Part shown: one piece after another, positions 9,875 to 16,526 of the stretch
Layout of the letters: each line of letters begins with the position of its first letter
Position numbering within the stretch: position 1 is the stretch's first letter
Source of the DNA: Hydractinia symbiolongicarpus
Lineage: Eukaryota > Cnidaria > Hydrozoa > Anthoathecata > Hydractiniidae
Length of the DNA stretch: 64,000 bases
Direction of reading: 5' to 3'
Assembly: GCF_029227915.1 (NCBI RefSeq)
Contig: NC_079887.1
Location: 2,480,001-2,544,000, forward strand
Position numbers and translations under genes: made by a program
The notes under the pieces: model-generated
Told to the model about the DNA's origin: nothing
What the model saw: the letters and a program-made list of their open reading frames with translations, nothing else
Databases searched by the model: none

Positions 9875-10492
9875 ATGATAGAATATATCAATTTCATAAT
9901 ATTAGTACTACTACTAGTATTAGTACTTAGTTTTTGCTTTTTTTGTGTTAAAAAATACCTATCGCTATTGAAAATGGCTGAAACTGCAATTGACAACTTA
10001 ATTTTTATTCAGGGTCCTACACCCGATGATGGCAAGAGGCAAAAATTGCTCGAGTGTGTGTTAACCGGAAATAGCAAGCTATACCTGGGTAAAATGTATA
10101 CGGACGAGCAAATTCAAAAGCTCAAAGATGAAGAGGTAAAGAAACTCTTTAGTATCTATGAAGCTAAACTATCAGGTCAAATGGTGAAGTCTTTGGGGCA
10201 ATCAATCATTCACATGTATTCCATGGGGGCCTGTACAGTCTTAGGAATAAACAATCAAGATGCATTGAGAGATGACCTGGAGAATGACCCATTCCTAAAC
10301 TCCGCCCTTCAAAGGTTCACGTGCGATTTGTATTATAGATTCGGCTCATTCTTATCACCAATCAGTGTGGGTCTAATTACAGGTAGGCATTATATCGCTG
10401 GAAGAAATTTAAACGCAAATAATAATATAGATATAGATAATAAAGATGTCAGAGGAACAGACTCCTATTCAGGTGACAACGAAGAACCCTAA
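9875..10492 (+). CDS. Conserved Polinton membrane protein, 205 aa
   Basis: Starts at the ATG directly after the TATAAT minisatellite. Residues ~6-26 form a strong N-terminal transmembrane segment (INFIILVLLLVLVLSFCFF), followed by a basic CVKK. The rest is a helical soluble domain with a TGNSKLYLGKMYTDEQIQKL segment, a SLGQSIIHMYSMGAC helix and a polar Asn/Asp-rich tail. It resembles a recurrent uncharacterised Polinton protein, but I know of no assigned function. The last 47 bp overlap the next gene in another frame, suggesting coupled expression. A role as a virion membrane or scaffold component is inferred from its neighbours. Confidence 0.85.
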   Translation: MIEYINFIILVLLLVLVLSFCFFCVKKYLSLLKMAETAIDNLIFIQGPTPDDGKRQKLLECVLTGNSKLYLGKMYTDEQIQKLKDEEVKKLFSIYEAKLSGQMVKSLGQSIIHMYSMGACTVLGINNQDALRDDLENDPFLNSALQRFTCDLYYRFGSFLSPISVGLITGRHYIAGRNLNANNNIDIDNKDVRGTDSYSGDNEEP

Positions 10493-10868
10493 AAAGGTTG
10501 AATCTGGTAAGAGGTTGGCGGAATACAACCGTAAAAAGAGGGAGGAATATAAAAAATGGCTCATGGCACAGAATCAAGCACAGCCTACGCCTCAAGCACA
10601 AACACAGCCGACGCCTCAAGCACACTCAGCACCTCAGACACAGTTGGAGGATCCTAAGGATATTGTCATTGAGGATTCTGTGACAGATGGCCCTAAACAC
10701 GGTGAAGTGAACTACACAATAATGGGTGGTGGTGTGATAGTTATGCTACTAATTGGAGCGTTGGTGGTCTATAAAAATAATGACAAAAATATTAAGGTGA
10801 AGGGTACCCCACCAAGTGACTCTGGTAATAAAAAAACTATGAGAATAAGTAAGCTTGAAATGGAATAA
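10446..10868 (+). CDS. Basic/coil single-pass membrane protein, 140 aa
   Basis: ATG 10446 lies inside the preceding gene in a different frame. The N-terminus has a basic helix (VESGKRLAEYNRKKREEYKK, residues 18-37). A Gln/Ala/Pro/Thr repeat follows (two QPTPQAQ/H-like units, ~45-60), then an acidic linker, and one transmembrane helix (TIMGGGVIVMLLIGALVVYK, 91-110) before a short polar tail. The pattern suggests a type II or tail-proximal membrane protein with a nucleic-acid or protein binding head. I recognise the NPKKVESGKRLAEYNRKK region as a type recurring in Polintons, with unknown function. A near-perfect 18-bp palindrome (10873-10890) follows its stop. Confidence 0.85.
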   Translation: MSEEQTPIQVTTKNPKKVESGKRLAEYNRKKREEYKKWLMAQNQAQPTPQAQTQPTPQAHSAPQTQLEDPKDIVIEDSVTDGPKHGEVNYTIMGGGVIVMLLIGALVVYKNNDKNIKVKGTPPSDSGNKKTMRISKLEME

Positions 10869-10872
10869 AGGG

Positions 10873-10890
10873 ATAATATCGCGATACTAT
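10873..10890. terminator. Imperfect palindrome between genes
   Basis: ataatatcgcgatactat is an 18-bp palindrome with one mismatched pair around a perfect tatcgcgata core. It lies 5 bp after the 140-aa gene stop and 23 bp before the next ATG, so it could serve as a 3' signal or as a promoter/operator. Confidence 0.3.
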
Positions 10891-10912
10891 AATCTTGAAG
10901 TAAATATAAGGC

Positions 10913-11140
10913 ATGGATAAGAAAAGTATAGTCAACGATATTTATAAAGCATCGGTCGTATGCGTTTTCGCTGTGGGCTATTCAATGCTCGGGAAAAAGG
11001 TATTAAAAATGACACCACCCTCAATTCAGAAGTTTGACCTGGAAGATACCGGAAAGCTTGTAGCCATAGTCGCTGCAAGTGAAATGACAAGAGAATATCT
11101 AGTTAAGCAGAAAATTATACCCGAAACTATAAATATATAA
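10913..11140 (+). CDS. Small conserved Polinton protein, 75 aa
   Basis: A short protein with an N-terminal hydrophobic helix (about residues 11-27, ASVVCVFAVGYSMLGKK). A conserved-looking block follows: KMTPPSIQKFDLEDTGKLVAI, then ASEMTREYLVKQ. One membrane-spanning or amphipathic segment is likely. I recognise the type from other Polintons but not a function. Its TAA stop shares its last A with the ATG of the next small gene (taatg, 11138-11142), an arrangement typical of termination-reinitiation in compact viral genomes. Confidence 0.8.
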   Translation: MDKKSIVNDIYKASVVCVFAVGYSMLGKKVLKMTPPSIQKFDLEDTGKLVAIVAASEMTREYLVKQKIIPETINI

Positions 11141-11271
11141 TGTTGCGAATACTGGAATGGTTGGTCTGGGTTTTATATCGACGTAAGAAAGTTGAGAGTA
11201 TTTTACCCAAGGTGGAATACACGGAGGTGGATACGGATGTCATAGACTCCGAAGCTATCGTATTAAAATAA
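11140..11271 (+). CDS. Tiny overlapping ORF, 43 aa
   Basis: Found by reading the sequence; it is too short for ordinary ORF calling. The ATG at 11140 overlaps the preceding stop in a taatg. The N-terminal half is hydrophobic/aromatic (MLRILEWLVWVLYRRKK) with a basic end. The C-terminal half is acidic (EYTEVDTDVIDSEAIVLK). The frame is tightly packed between genes, and the amphipathic N-terminus resembles a small membrane-active viral protein. No homolog is known to me. Against it, 43 codons could occur by chance. Confidence 0.5.
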   Translation: MLRILEWLVWVLYRRKKVESILPKVEYTEVDTDVIDSEAIVLK

Positions 11272-11281
11272 CGCCACTAAA

Positions 11282-11300
11282 ATATACTGTAGTAGTATAT
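11282..11300. promoter_or_regulatory. Hairpin upstream of the 141-aa gene
   Basis: A perfect 7-bp stem, atatact / agtatat, with a gtagt loop, 5 bp before ATG 11306. It may be a 3' signal of the 43-aa gene or part of the promoter of the next one. Confidence 0.3.
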
Positions 11301-11305
11301 GAAAC

Positions 11306-11731
11306 ATGGCTTCAATTGCAATGATGTTGGGAGGTGCCTTCGCGAACGCTTTGGCTTTCACCGGATCAAGCTACCTCTTTTCAAGTTTATCCAAGGATAG
11401 GATAGATAAGGAACGGAAGCGGCATGATCTGGCCATAGAACAGCTGCAAAAGGCTCAGGTTATATGGCAACGTAAAAGACAGGAGAGGGTTGACTTTATC
11501 AATAAGCAGCTCAGACTTGAGAAGAAGGCCGAGGGTAAATTCACGGAGCTGGATGACGCGATGCGGGAATATAAAAAAGTATTTGGAGGGTCACCTCTCA
11601 CAGATATTCCGCGCAAGCCCGTATTGAGCGACTTTTATACACCTAGCAACGGCCAACATGAACGGGAATTGGCATTTATCGCGCTAAGCATGATTGGTGT
11701 CGGAGGCGCCGTGTGGTATTTTGAAAAATAG
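11306..11731 (+). CDS. Conserved Polinton coiled-coil protein, 141 aa
   Basis: Starts MASIAMMLGGAFANALAFTG, a hydrophobic N-terminus (residues 1-28) containing small residues and possibly membrane-inserted. A highly charged helical region follows (DKERKRHDLAIEQLQKAQ…, ~30-90) that can form a coiled coil. Then come a linker (PVLSDFYTPSN) and a second hydrophobic stretch (ELAFIALSMIGVGGAVWYF, 121-139). I recognise the N-terminal signature as a recurrent Polinton protein without known function. Two hydrophobic ends around a rod suggest a virion-membrane or internal capsid-associated role, which is inference. It converges on the minus-strand 426-aa gene, with a strong hairpin in the 55-bp gap. 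Confidence 0.85.
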   Translation: MASIAMMLGGAFANALAFTGSSYLFSSLSKDRIDKERKRHDLAIEQLQKAQVIWQRKRQERVDFINKQLRLEKKAEGKFTELDDAMREYKKVFGGSPLTDIPRKPVLSDFYTPSNGQHERELAFIALSMIGVGGAVWYFEK

Positions 11732-11749
11732 TACCATGCCGCGGGTATT

Positions 11750-11772
11750 ATGTTACATGTGTCATGTAACAT
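11750..11772. terminator. Shared hairpin between convergent genes
   Basis: A perfect 10-bp stem, atgttacatg / catgtaacat, with a 3-nt tgt loop. It sits 19 bp after the plus-strand 141-aa gene and 15 bp after the minus-strand 426-aa gene. As a symmetrical structure it could mark 3' ends in both directions. Its GTTAC/GTAAC core matches the hairpins at 9678, 15751 and 16553. Confidence 0.6.
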
Positions 11773-11786
11773 ATATTCCAGATCCG

Positions 11787-13067
11787 CTAACGCTTTGTCA
11801 CCATGTAGGTGTATATCAGACCTCCGATTCCGACTATCAAAGCCCACAGGTTTTGACTCAACCAACCGACGACCTCCTTTGCTCTATTTAGGATCCACGA
11901 TACGATGGATCCAATTATACCAGGTAGTGACGCAGCTGCGGCACCGGCCAATCTACCCAGGAGAGATCCCAGAGCGCTCAGCTTGTTCTTTATCCATTCC
12001 CTAGCACCACCTTCGGTTTTTTCATGATTTTTTGTATTACCGGTGGATGACCCCCCACCCCCTGGTGTCAAAGTTTCAACTAGAAGGCCGATAACCATAC
12101 CAAATGCCGTTAGTACACTGACGATGGTGATACCCTGCTCACGGAATAGCGTTCGTATCTTTTCACCCAATGTAGTTTCTTTGTCAAGTACTTTGGTAAT
12201 CGTCTCCCTGATGCTTTTTATTTGACTGTTAAGTTTACCTTTTAGAATATCGATAATCTCTTGCCGGCCTTTCAACTCATTTTGCAAACCTTTCAACCCT
12301 TCTTTCGCTTCATTTTGTTGTTCCTCGGTCATATTTGGTGTGTTTTCCATCTCCTCCAACTTGTTTTTTTCTCTGTCAATATGCTGTTCGAGCTGAACCT
12401 TTTTTGCAACTTCATCCTGAAGACTTCCTCTTATGTTTCTCAATGATCTATCCAATCCTAGCAATTCACGCATAGGATATTCAAATAGATCACCGGTCTG
12501 GGTTGCTTCATGGTCTACAGATTGTTGTTTGACCAATGAAATTAAATCTTCCGCACTGTTCACAACATCTCCAGACATGGTTTCTAATTCTATATCGGTC
12601 GCATTCTCTATTTTATCCGGTGACGGTAGTCTCTCTTCTATTTTGTTTAGCCTAGCGGCCTGTCGGGGGGTTATACTACCTTTCGGTATATCGAACCCCA
12701 AACCGCGCAGCCTTTTCTTGCCCAATAGATCTGCAATGGTACCGGTAGACCTTAGAGATCCACCATTTGTCAGAGGTCTGTTATCACCCTTGTAGTATAA
12801 TTCACGACCACGAGACTCAAACAGATCGGTATGTATCACGCTCGGGTTCTCGTTTGGATATATAGTTAGTAGCTTCTCATAGAGCGATTTAACCAGCTCA
12901 CTGGTAACTCTGGAGCGTAGAGAGGTTTCTCCACCGAATGATGTCTCCTCATCGGGAGTATGTATCTGTACTCGTGTGCGTTCCCTCGGTACCAGAGGTG
13001 TGGAGTCATCGGTACTCTCGTCGGGTTGGTCGTGGTCACCAAACGGATCAATATCAATGTCCGCCAT
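11787..13067 (-). CDS. Coiled-coil membrane protein with multiple hydrophobic segments, 426 aa
   Basis: The start is ATG 13067 (MADIDIDPFG), beside the divergent promoter; the open frame extends further upstream but without need. The protein has an acidic disordered N-terminus, a long charged coiled coil (~215-300), a hydrophobic segment (ITIVSVLTAFGMVIGLLVE, 313-331) and a Gly-rich hinge (335-339). A glycine/alanine-rich amphipathic block follows (WIKNKLSALGSLLGRLAG… through WILN, 358-394), then a final transmembrane helix (~403-422). I recognise the C-terminal block as a recurrent Polinton type. The heptad rod followed by several membrane-active segments resembles viral penetration, lytic or fusion-type proteins in layout. 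That function is inference only, and no signal peptide is evident. Confidence 0.87.
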   Translation of the reverse strand: MADIDIDPFGDHDQPDESTDDSTPLVPRERTRVQIHTPDEETSFGGETSLRSRVTSELVKSLYEKLLTIYPNENPSVIHTDLFESRGRELYYKGDNRPLTNGGSLRSTGTIADLLGKKRLRGLGFDIPKGSITPRQAARLNKIEERLPSPDKIENATDIELETMSGDVVNSAEDLISLVKQQSVDHEATQTGDLFEYPMRELLGLDRSLRNIRGSLQDEVAKKVQLEQHIDREKNKLEEMENTPNMTEEQQNEAKEGLKGLQNELKGRQEIIDILKGKLNSQIKSIRETITKVLDKETTLGEKIRTLFREQGITIVSVLTAFGMVIGLLVETLTPGGGGSSTGNTKNHEKTEGGAREWIKNKLSALGSLLGRLAGAAAASLPGIIGSIVSWILNRAKEVVGWLSQNLWALIVGIGGLIYTYMVTKR

Positions 13068-13107
13068 TATTTTATTTAAAGGATAGTTTTTTCCTAATAT
13101 AATAGAA
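13068..13107. promoter_or_regulatory. 40-bp divergent promoter
   Basis: It separates ATG 13067 (minus) from ATG 13108 (plus). It contains atttaaa (13074-13080) and ctaatataat (13094-13103), 13 bp apart, matching the promoter at 7081-7118 in motifs, order, spacing and distance to both start codons. Confidence 0.6.
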
Positions 13108-13593
13108 ATGGCAGAGAGTTCTAGTACCAGAGAAGAAACTTTTAAAACGGATATATCCAATTCCCAACTTGAGGAGCTGGTGAAATTACGAGGCAAGTTC
13201 CAAGACAGGACACACGAACACGGAGGATCTCTGATCATATGGTCGATTCTGGAGGGATTATCCGGAACCGCAGCAATTACCGGCTCGATAGCGACCGCGG
13301 TGACCATTATTAGAAATTTGGGCGGTACCCATGGAAATTACATGCGGAATTCGGGTATGTGTCTATTGGGCTCGGCTTCCTATGCGGTTACCGCCCAATA
13401 TGTTAGGACATATCGGGAGAAACTTATCAAATTAAGAGCCGCATATCGCGTTGTACAAAATGCCATCGATGTTTTCGATAAAACGCTACTCTGGCACACT
13501 CGGATCTGTAGAGCCGATTTTGAGAATTTGTGTGATACGTATCATAGAACTCTCAAGGATCTGGATAAACTGGATATAGGTTATTTAGAGTAA
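13108..13593 (+). CDS. Small membrane protein, paralog of the downstream gene, 161 aa
   Basis: Begins at the ATG 4 bp after a ctaatataat box. It shares with the next gene an N-terminal NSQLEELVKLRGKF motif (residues ~18-31; NSQLGELRKLRDKF next door). It also shares a central hydrophobic region (two segments, ~43-68 and ~82-96), an RTYREKL/KRYRSKL basic turn, and a C-terminal helix containing VFDKTL versus VFENSV. The two are therefore a diverged tandem duplication. This copy is shorter, and its hydrophobic core is less regular. No function is known to me. A small two-helix membrane protein of the virion or of virus exit is possible. Confidence 0.82.
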   Translation: MAESSSTREETFKTDISNSQLEELVKLRGKFQDRTHEHGGSLIIWSILEGLSGTAAITGSIATAVTIIRNLGGTHGNYMRNSGMCLLGSASYAVTAQYVRTYREKLIKLRAAYRVVQNAIDVFDKTLLWHTRICRADFENLCDTYHRTLKDLDKLDIGYLE

Positions 13594-13620
13594 ATATTTT
13601 TTCTTTGTAGTAACCACACA

Positions 13621-14208
13621 ATGGCAGAGATTTATCCGAAGCTACCCACGGCTCCCGAGTATTCGAGCGAGCAGGACAAGTTTAATACTAATACCGTGAA
13701 CTCTCAACTTGGGGAGCTTAGAAAATTACGTGATAAGTTCAATACAAAATATGAGAAATATAACAAGACGCTACACAGACTGGTGCTTTTAAATGCAAGC
13801 GCCACGGCCCTAACCGTCGCTTCGGGCATAGGTTCGGTGGTAACCGGTGCCACGCTCATCGGAATCCCCGCTTCCGTCGGATTGGGAGCCGTAGCACTGT
13901 CCGGAACCATTTTCACGGGATCCGTCATGGCTCTGATTAAAAGATATCGGAGCAAACTTGACAAGGTCATGAAATTATATGATGTTGCGACGTCCGCCAT
14001 CGCCGTGTTTGAAAACTCCGTCTCGCGGGCTCTGAATAATGATGACATTAGTCACATTGAATTTCAAACCCTGAGCGGTATATACTACGAAGCTCTGAAA
14101 AAGATGATGAAAACCGACAGAAAGATGGAGAGCGAAACTCGCAACCAGTTTGAAAAAAGTCTAATGGACCAGGTTCAAAGCCTCAGAAGGACCGTAAATC
14201 AAGGTTAG
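13621..14208 (+). CDS. Conserved Polinton two-helix membrane protein, 195 aa
   Basis: The second member of the tandem pair, 27 bp after the first. An N-terminal helix with NSQLGELRKLRDKF (27-40) is followed by a long Gly/Ala/Val-rich hydrophobic hairpin (~52-108; TVASGIGSVVTGATLIGIPA and a second stretch). Then comes a basic turn (KRYRSKL) and a C-terminal charged helical domain with DRKMESETRNQFEKSLMDQV. The hydrophobic hairpin resembles membrane-inserting apolipoprotein-L or pore-like proteins in general pattern, without a diagnostic motif. It matches a recurrent uncharacterised Polinton protein. It converges with the integrase gene; the 189-bp gap carries a hairpin and a 15-bp repeat. Confidence 0.85.
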   Translation: MAEIYPKLPTAPEYSSEQDKFNTNTVNSQLGELRKLRDKFNTKYEKYNKTLHRLVLLNASATALTVASGIGSVVTGATLIGIPASVGLGAVALSGTIFTGSVMALIKRYRSKLDKVMKLYDVATSAIAVFENSVSRALNNDDISHIEFQTLSGIYYEALKKMMKTDRKMESETRNQFEKSLMDQVQSLRRTVNQG

Positions 14209-14241
14209 TGATGTGCGCATGTACACCGCTCGCATATTTCC

Positions 14242-14256
14242 TGTGGTACGATAAAA
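14242..14256 (+). repeat. 15-bp exact repeat tgtggtacgataaaa, copy 1
   Basis: An exact copy of 15421-15435. The two copies lie on either side of the integrase gene, in the same orientation. The second copy lies upstream of the 89-aa SAP gene and resembles the start of its promoter, so this copy may be a promoter relic. Confidence 0.5.
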
Positions 14257-14359
14257 ATTAATATTAAGGCGGTTTGTGACATTATGCGGCGCGATCGTCC
14301 CCCCAAGACTGAGCCATAGCGGCCCTATCTGCCGACCGACCCGCGCGATCCCCGGCATC

Positions 14360-14384
14360 ATCTTTACCTGTTTCTGGTAAAGAT
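14360..14384. terminator. 3' hairpin after the integrase gene
   Basis: A perfect 9-bp stem, atctttacc / ggtaaagat, with a 7-nt loop, 13 bp beyond the integrase stop on the minus strand. The reverse complement of this hairpin differs by one base from the hairpin at 5277-5301. Confidence 0.5.
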
Positions 14385-14397
14385 ATCGTCCCCTTTT

Positions 14398-15375
14398 TCA
14401 CCAACCTTGCACATAATCAGGAGGTAATTCTGTATCTTCGGGTATTAACATCAATTCCTCTTTTACAAAAGCCCGTCCAGGTCCGTCTTGAACATAGTAC
14501 ATTACACGGTTACCAGGTTGCGCTATTACCTCACGCAATCTATATGTGTTTTTCGACCATATTCTATCGGTTGCCCGTCTCCGCCCATCATCATGCTCTT
14601 CACCAGGTTGTAGTAGATATCTATACAGGCCATCTTTAGGTAATTCTACTTCAGGTGGATAGCTCTCTTGATTAACCAAAGGCCCCTCTTTCATTATAAT
14701 AGCATCTTTTGGCTTCATATCAATCATCTGCGTCTTTGTATCGTTTAGCCTATCAATCAGTTTATACAGATGCTTAACCCATGTAGATGATACCTTTTCC
14801 GAATCATTCAGTTCTTGGGCATCTTGTATTTTGAATAAATTTTCGGCAAGTATCTTGTTCAACGCCTCAACAAAAGCTGTGTGTGTATGCTTATATTTTG
14901 TAGTCGCTCTTTTAATTTCAACCTTATGCTTCTCCAACAGCTTTGATACATCTGCCTTGAATTCTGAACCGTTATCACATTGGAAAGTTTTCGGATAAGT
15001 TAATGGTCCTGCCTTGTAGATGTCCTCAATCATAGCGGCAACCTCTTTGGCTTTCTTAGTCCTCAAAGGTCGGGCTACCTTGTATCTGGAAGCAGCATCG
15101 ATTCCCGACAAAATGTACTTATATTTATTACCATACAATATGTCACCGGGCATGTACAATAAATCGAATTGATGTAAATCATTAGGGGTGGTAACTTCAT
15201 AATGTGGTCTTTCAACATGCTTTGGAGCGGGTAAATGTACTTGCCAAAATGCTTGTTTTGATAGCCACTTCTTAATCTCCTTTGGCCCGAAGCCGAATAC
15301 TCTTAAATTCCGAACAGCCTTTTGTCCTTTCCATAAATTTTGAGGTTTATAGTAAGTCTCTTGAAGTTTTGACAT
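14398..15375 (-). CDS. INT: Polinton integrase (retroviral-type DDE, rve fold)
   Basis: A 325-aa enzyme that would insert the linear element into chromosomal DNA and generate the short target duplication. The catalytic triad is visible: D71 (HQFDLLYM), D134 (QCDNGSEFK) and E170 (AFVEALNK), with exactly 35 residues between the last two (D,D-35-E). The N-terminus is short, with a helical basic segment and no HHCC zinc finger. The C-terminus has a small beta domain (VMYYVQDGPGRAFVKEELM) resembling the SH3/chromo-like tail of these integrases. The ATG at 15375 gives a full-length, intact frame. The gene runs opposite to its neighbours. A 15-bp repeat lies on each side. Confidence 0.94.
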   Translation of the reverse strand: MSKLQETYYKPQNLWKGQKAVRNLRVFGFGPKEIKKWLSKQAFWQVHLPAPKHVERPHYEVTTPNDLHQFDLLYMPGDILYGNKYKYILSGIDAASRYKVARPLRTKKAKEVAAMIEDIYKAGPLTYPKTFQCDNGSEFKADVSKLLEKHKVEIKRATTKYKHTHTAFVEALNKILAENLFKIQDAQELNDSEKVSSTWVKHLYKLIDRLNDTKTQMIDMKPKDAIIMKEGPLVNQESYPPEVELPKDGLYRYLLQPGEEHDDGRRRATDRIWSKNTYRLREVIAQPGNRVMYYVQDGPGRAFVKEELMLIPEDTELPPDYVQGW

Positions 15376-15420
15376 GTTTTATTTATGCACACCTTTATTT
15401 ATCTCCTTTTTGTGTTATGA

Positions 15421-15435
15421 TGTGGTACGATAAAA
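15421..15435 (+). promoter_or_regulatory. 15-bp repeat tgtggtacgataaaa, copy 2 (upstream of the 89-aa SAP gene)
   Basis: Identical to 14242-14256. It is followed by gtgcttaaag and an AT-rich catatattatattaat directly before ATG 15467. The order acgataaaa then gcttaaag is shared with the upstream regions of the next two SAP genes (around 15955-15972 and 16731-16738), so this is probably the divergent first version of the same promoter. Confidence 0.45.
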
Positions 15436-15466
15436 GTGCTTAAAGTTTTTCATATATTATATTAAT

Positions 15467-15736
15467 ATGTCAGACATGGATACCACACCAGATTATAAAT
15501 TGATGAAACTGAGAGAGTTGCGAGAGGTTGCTAAATCCCGCGGAATTAAGTATATCGTGGGTATGAGAAAGGCTAAACTGGTTGAGGTGATTGAGAAGAA
15601 TGATCTCGACCCATCCTACACCATCGATCTGGATACCAAGAAGGAATGGTATGGATACTGTTCAAGGTGGAGGTCGAAAAACAGGGAGGCATATCTAAAA
15701 GCTCAAAAACGTTATAACGACAAAAGATCCAAGTGA
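15467..15736 (+). CDS. Small SAP-domain-like protein, 89 aa
   Basis: The N-terminal ~40 residues fit a SAP-type helix-extended loop-helix (KLMKLRELREVAKSRGIK then MRKAKLVEVIEKND). This is a DNA-binding module often used to bind AT-rich DNA. The C-terminal half is very basic and aromatic (WYGYCSRWRSKNREAYLKAQ, ending KRSK), consistent with nucleic-acid binding. It is the first of three successive genes with related N-termini (next at 16002 and 16805). Its SAP copy is the most diverged, lacking the RGLRGYSRLR core. A hairpin of the GTTACTC/GAGTAAC type follows 14 bp after the stop. A role in DNA condensation or packaging is inference. Confidence 0.78.
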   Translation: MSDMDTTPDYKLMKLRELREVAKSRGIKYIVGMRKAKLVEVIEKNDLDPSYTIDLDTKKEWYGYCSRWRSKNREAYLKAQKRYNDKRSK

Positions 15737-15750
15737 TTGGGTATTTTTTT

Positions 15751-15768
15751 GTTACTCAGACGAGTAAC
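15751..15768. terminator. 3' hairpin after the 89-aa SAP gene
   Basis: A 7-bp stem, gttactc / gagtaac, with loop agac, preceded by a T-run (gtattttttt). It is homologous to the hairpin at 16553-16570. Confidence 0.5.
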
Positions 15769-15964
15769 AAATGTTGGTGGGTGGGTACCCATGGTCTAAC
15801 CGGTCATGGCCCTCTAGGTGCCGGTGGGTGGGTACCCATGGTGGAGAGATGTCAGTATCATAAACCGCGTTTTACCACCATGGAGCAGCGCAACCCCGGG
15901 TGGTTGTCTTGCGAACGAAGCCCCTCACGATCCTCCTCCAACACGGTTTACGATTGATAAAAAT

Positions 15965-16001
15965 GGCTTAAAGATTACAAAATCGTATATCATAGCCAAG
16001 C
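15965..16001 (+). promoter_or_regulatory. 37-bp start-proximal element, copy 1
   Basis: Runs from ggcttaaag through atcgtatatcatag and ends exactly at the ATG of the SAP-RING gene. Two further copies stand in tandem before the DNA polymerase ATG (16731-16767 and 16768-16804). The fixed distance to the start codon argues for a core promoter or translation-start context. Confidence 0.65.
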
Positions 16002-16526
16002 ATGTCTTCAGGAATCGTTCTCGATTTGATACACAGTAGAGAATATATTGATGACTTTGATCTTTTCACGGTCCCTGATTTAAGAGCCAGAGCGAGGTAC
16101 CTTGGCCTACGTGGATACTCCCGGCTCAGAAGGGCTGAGCTTATCGAATTACTGTTATCAACAGTACCCGCAAGATATCCCGATATGACTTTACCACTCG
16201 TCATAGGGATGCTGGATCTCGAAGTGACCGAATTTTCTGGACCCGTGATGAGACCAAATGTATCAGTGCCAAGACCGGTACCAGCACCGATTAGACCGGT
16301 ACCAGCACGGGTTGAGGTTGATGATGAGGACGACGCAGACGATGACATTGATGAAGATGATAGATGTATCATTTGTCTTTCTAAACGAAAGACCGCCACC
16401 ATTGTTCATGGTAGAACAGGGCATTTTTGCTGCTGTTTATCGTGCGCAAATAAATTGGAGAAGAGGGGGGATAAATGCCCTATATGTCGCGCATCAATAG
16501 ATCTTGTCATTAGACAATATATTTGA
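16002..16526 (+). CDS. SAP-RING protein (putative E3 ubiquitin ligase), 174 aa
   Basis: Three parts are visible. First is a SAP-like domain (residues ~23-52, VPDLRARARYLGLRGYSRLR then AELIELL). Second is a Pro/Val and then strongly acidic linker (VPRPVPAPIRPVP; DDEDDADDDIDEDD). Third is a C-terminal RING-type zinc-binding domain with C122xxC125, a His/Cys cluster around H136-C148, and a closing CPIC (C159, C162). The spacing resembles MDM2/IAP-type RINGs, which recruit ubiquitin-conjugating enzymes. SAP plus RING would target ubiquitination to chromatin or to the element's own DNA, for example to disarm host silencing or restriction. That role is inference. The SAP domain is much closer to the polymerase N-terminus than to that of the 89-aa protein. 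The frame is complete. Confidence 0.88.
   Translation: MSSGIVLDLIHSREYIDDFDLFTVPDLRARARYLGLRGYSRLRRAELIELLLSTVPARYPDMTLPLVIGMLDLEVTEFSGPVMRPNVSVPRPVPAPIRPVPARVEVDDEDDADDDIDEDDRCIICLSKRKTATIVHGRTGHFCCCLSCANKLEKRGDKCPICRASIDLVIRQYI

Larger units (their letters stand above)
15737..16001 (+). repeat. Duplicated intergenic cassette, copy 1
   Basis: This interval has the same order of parts as 16527-16767. They are a T-tract with GTTACTC hairpin, a ggtgggtaccc motif (here twice, 15776-15795 and 15823-15842), a ctcctccaacacggtttacga segment, and the 37-bp start-proximal element (15965-16001). The open frames crossing it are by-products of the repeat, not genes. Confidence 0.7.

Noticed and set aside
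12433-12795. 120-codon plus-strand frame opposite the 426-aa gene
   Set aside because: It is antisense to a well-formed coiled-coil gene with its own promoter; composition is typical of a shadow frame.
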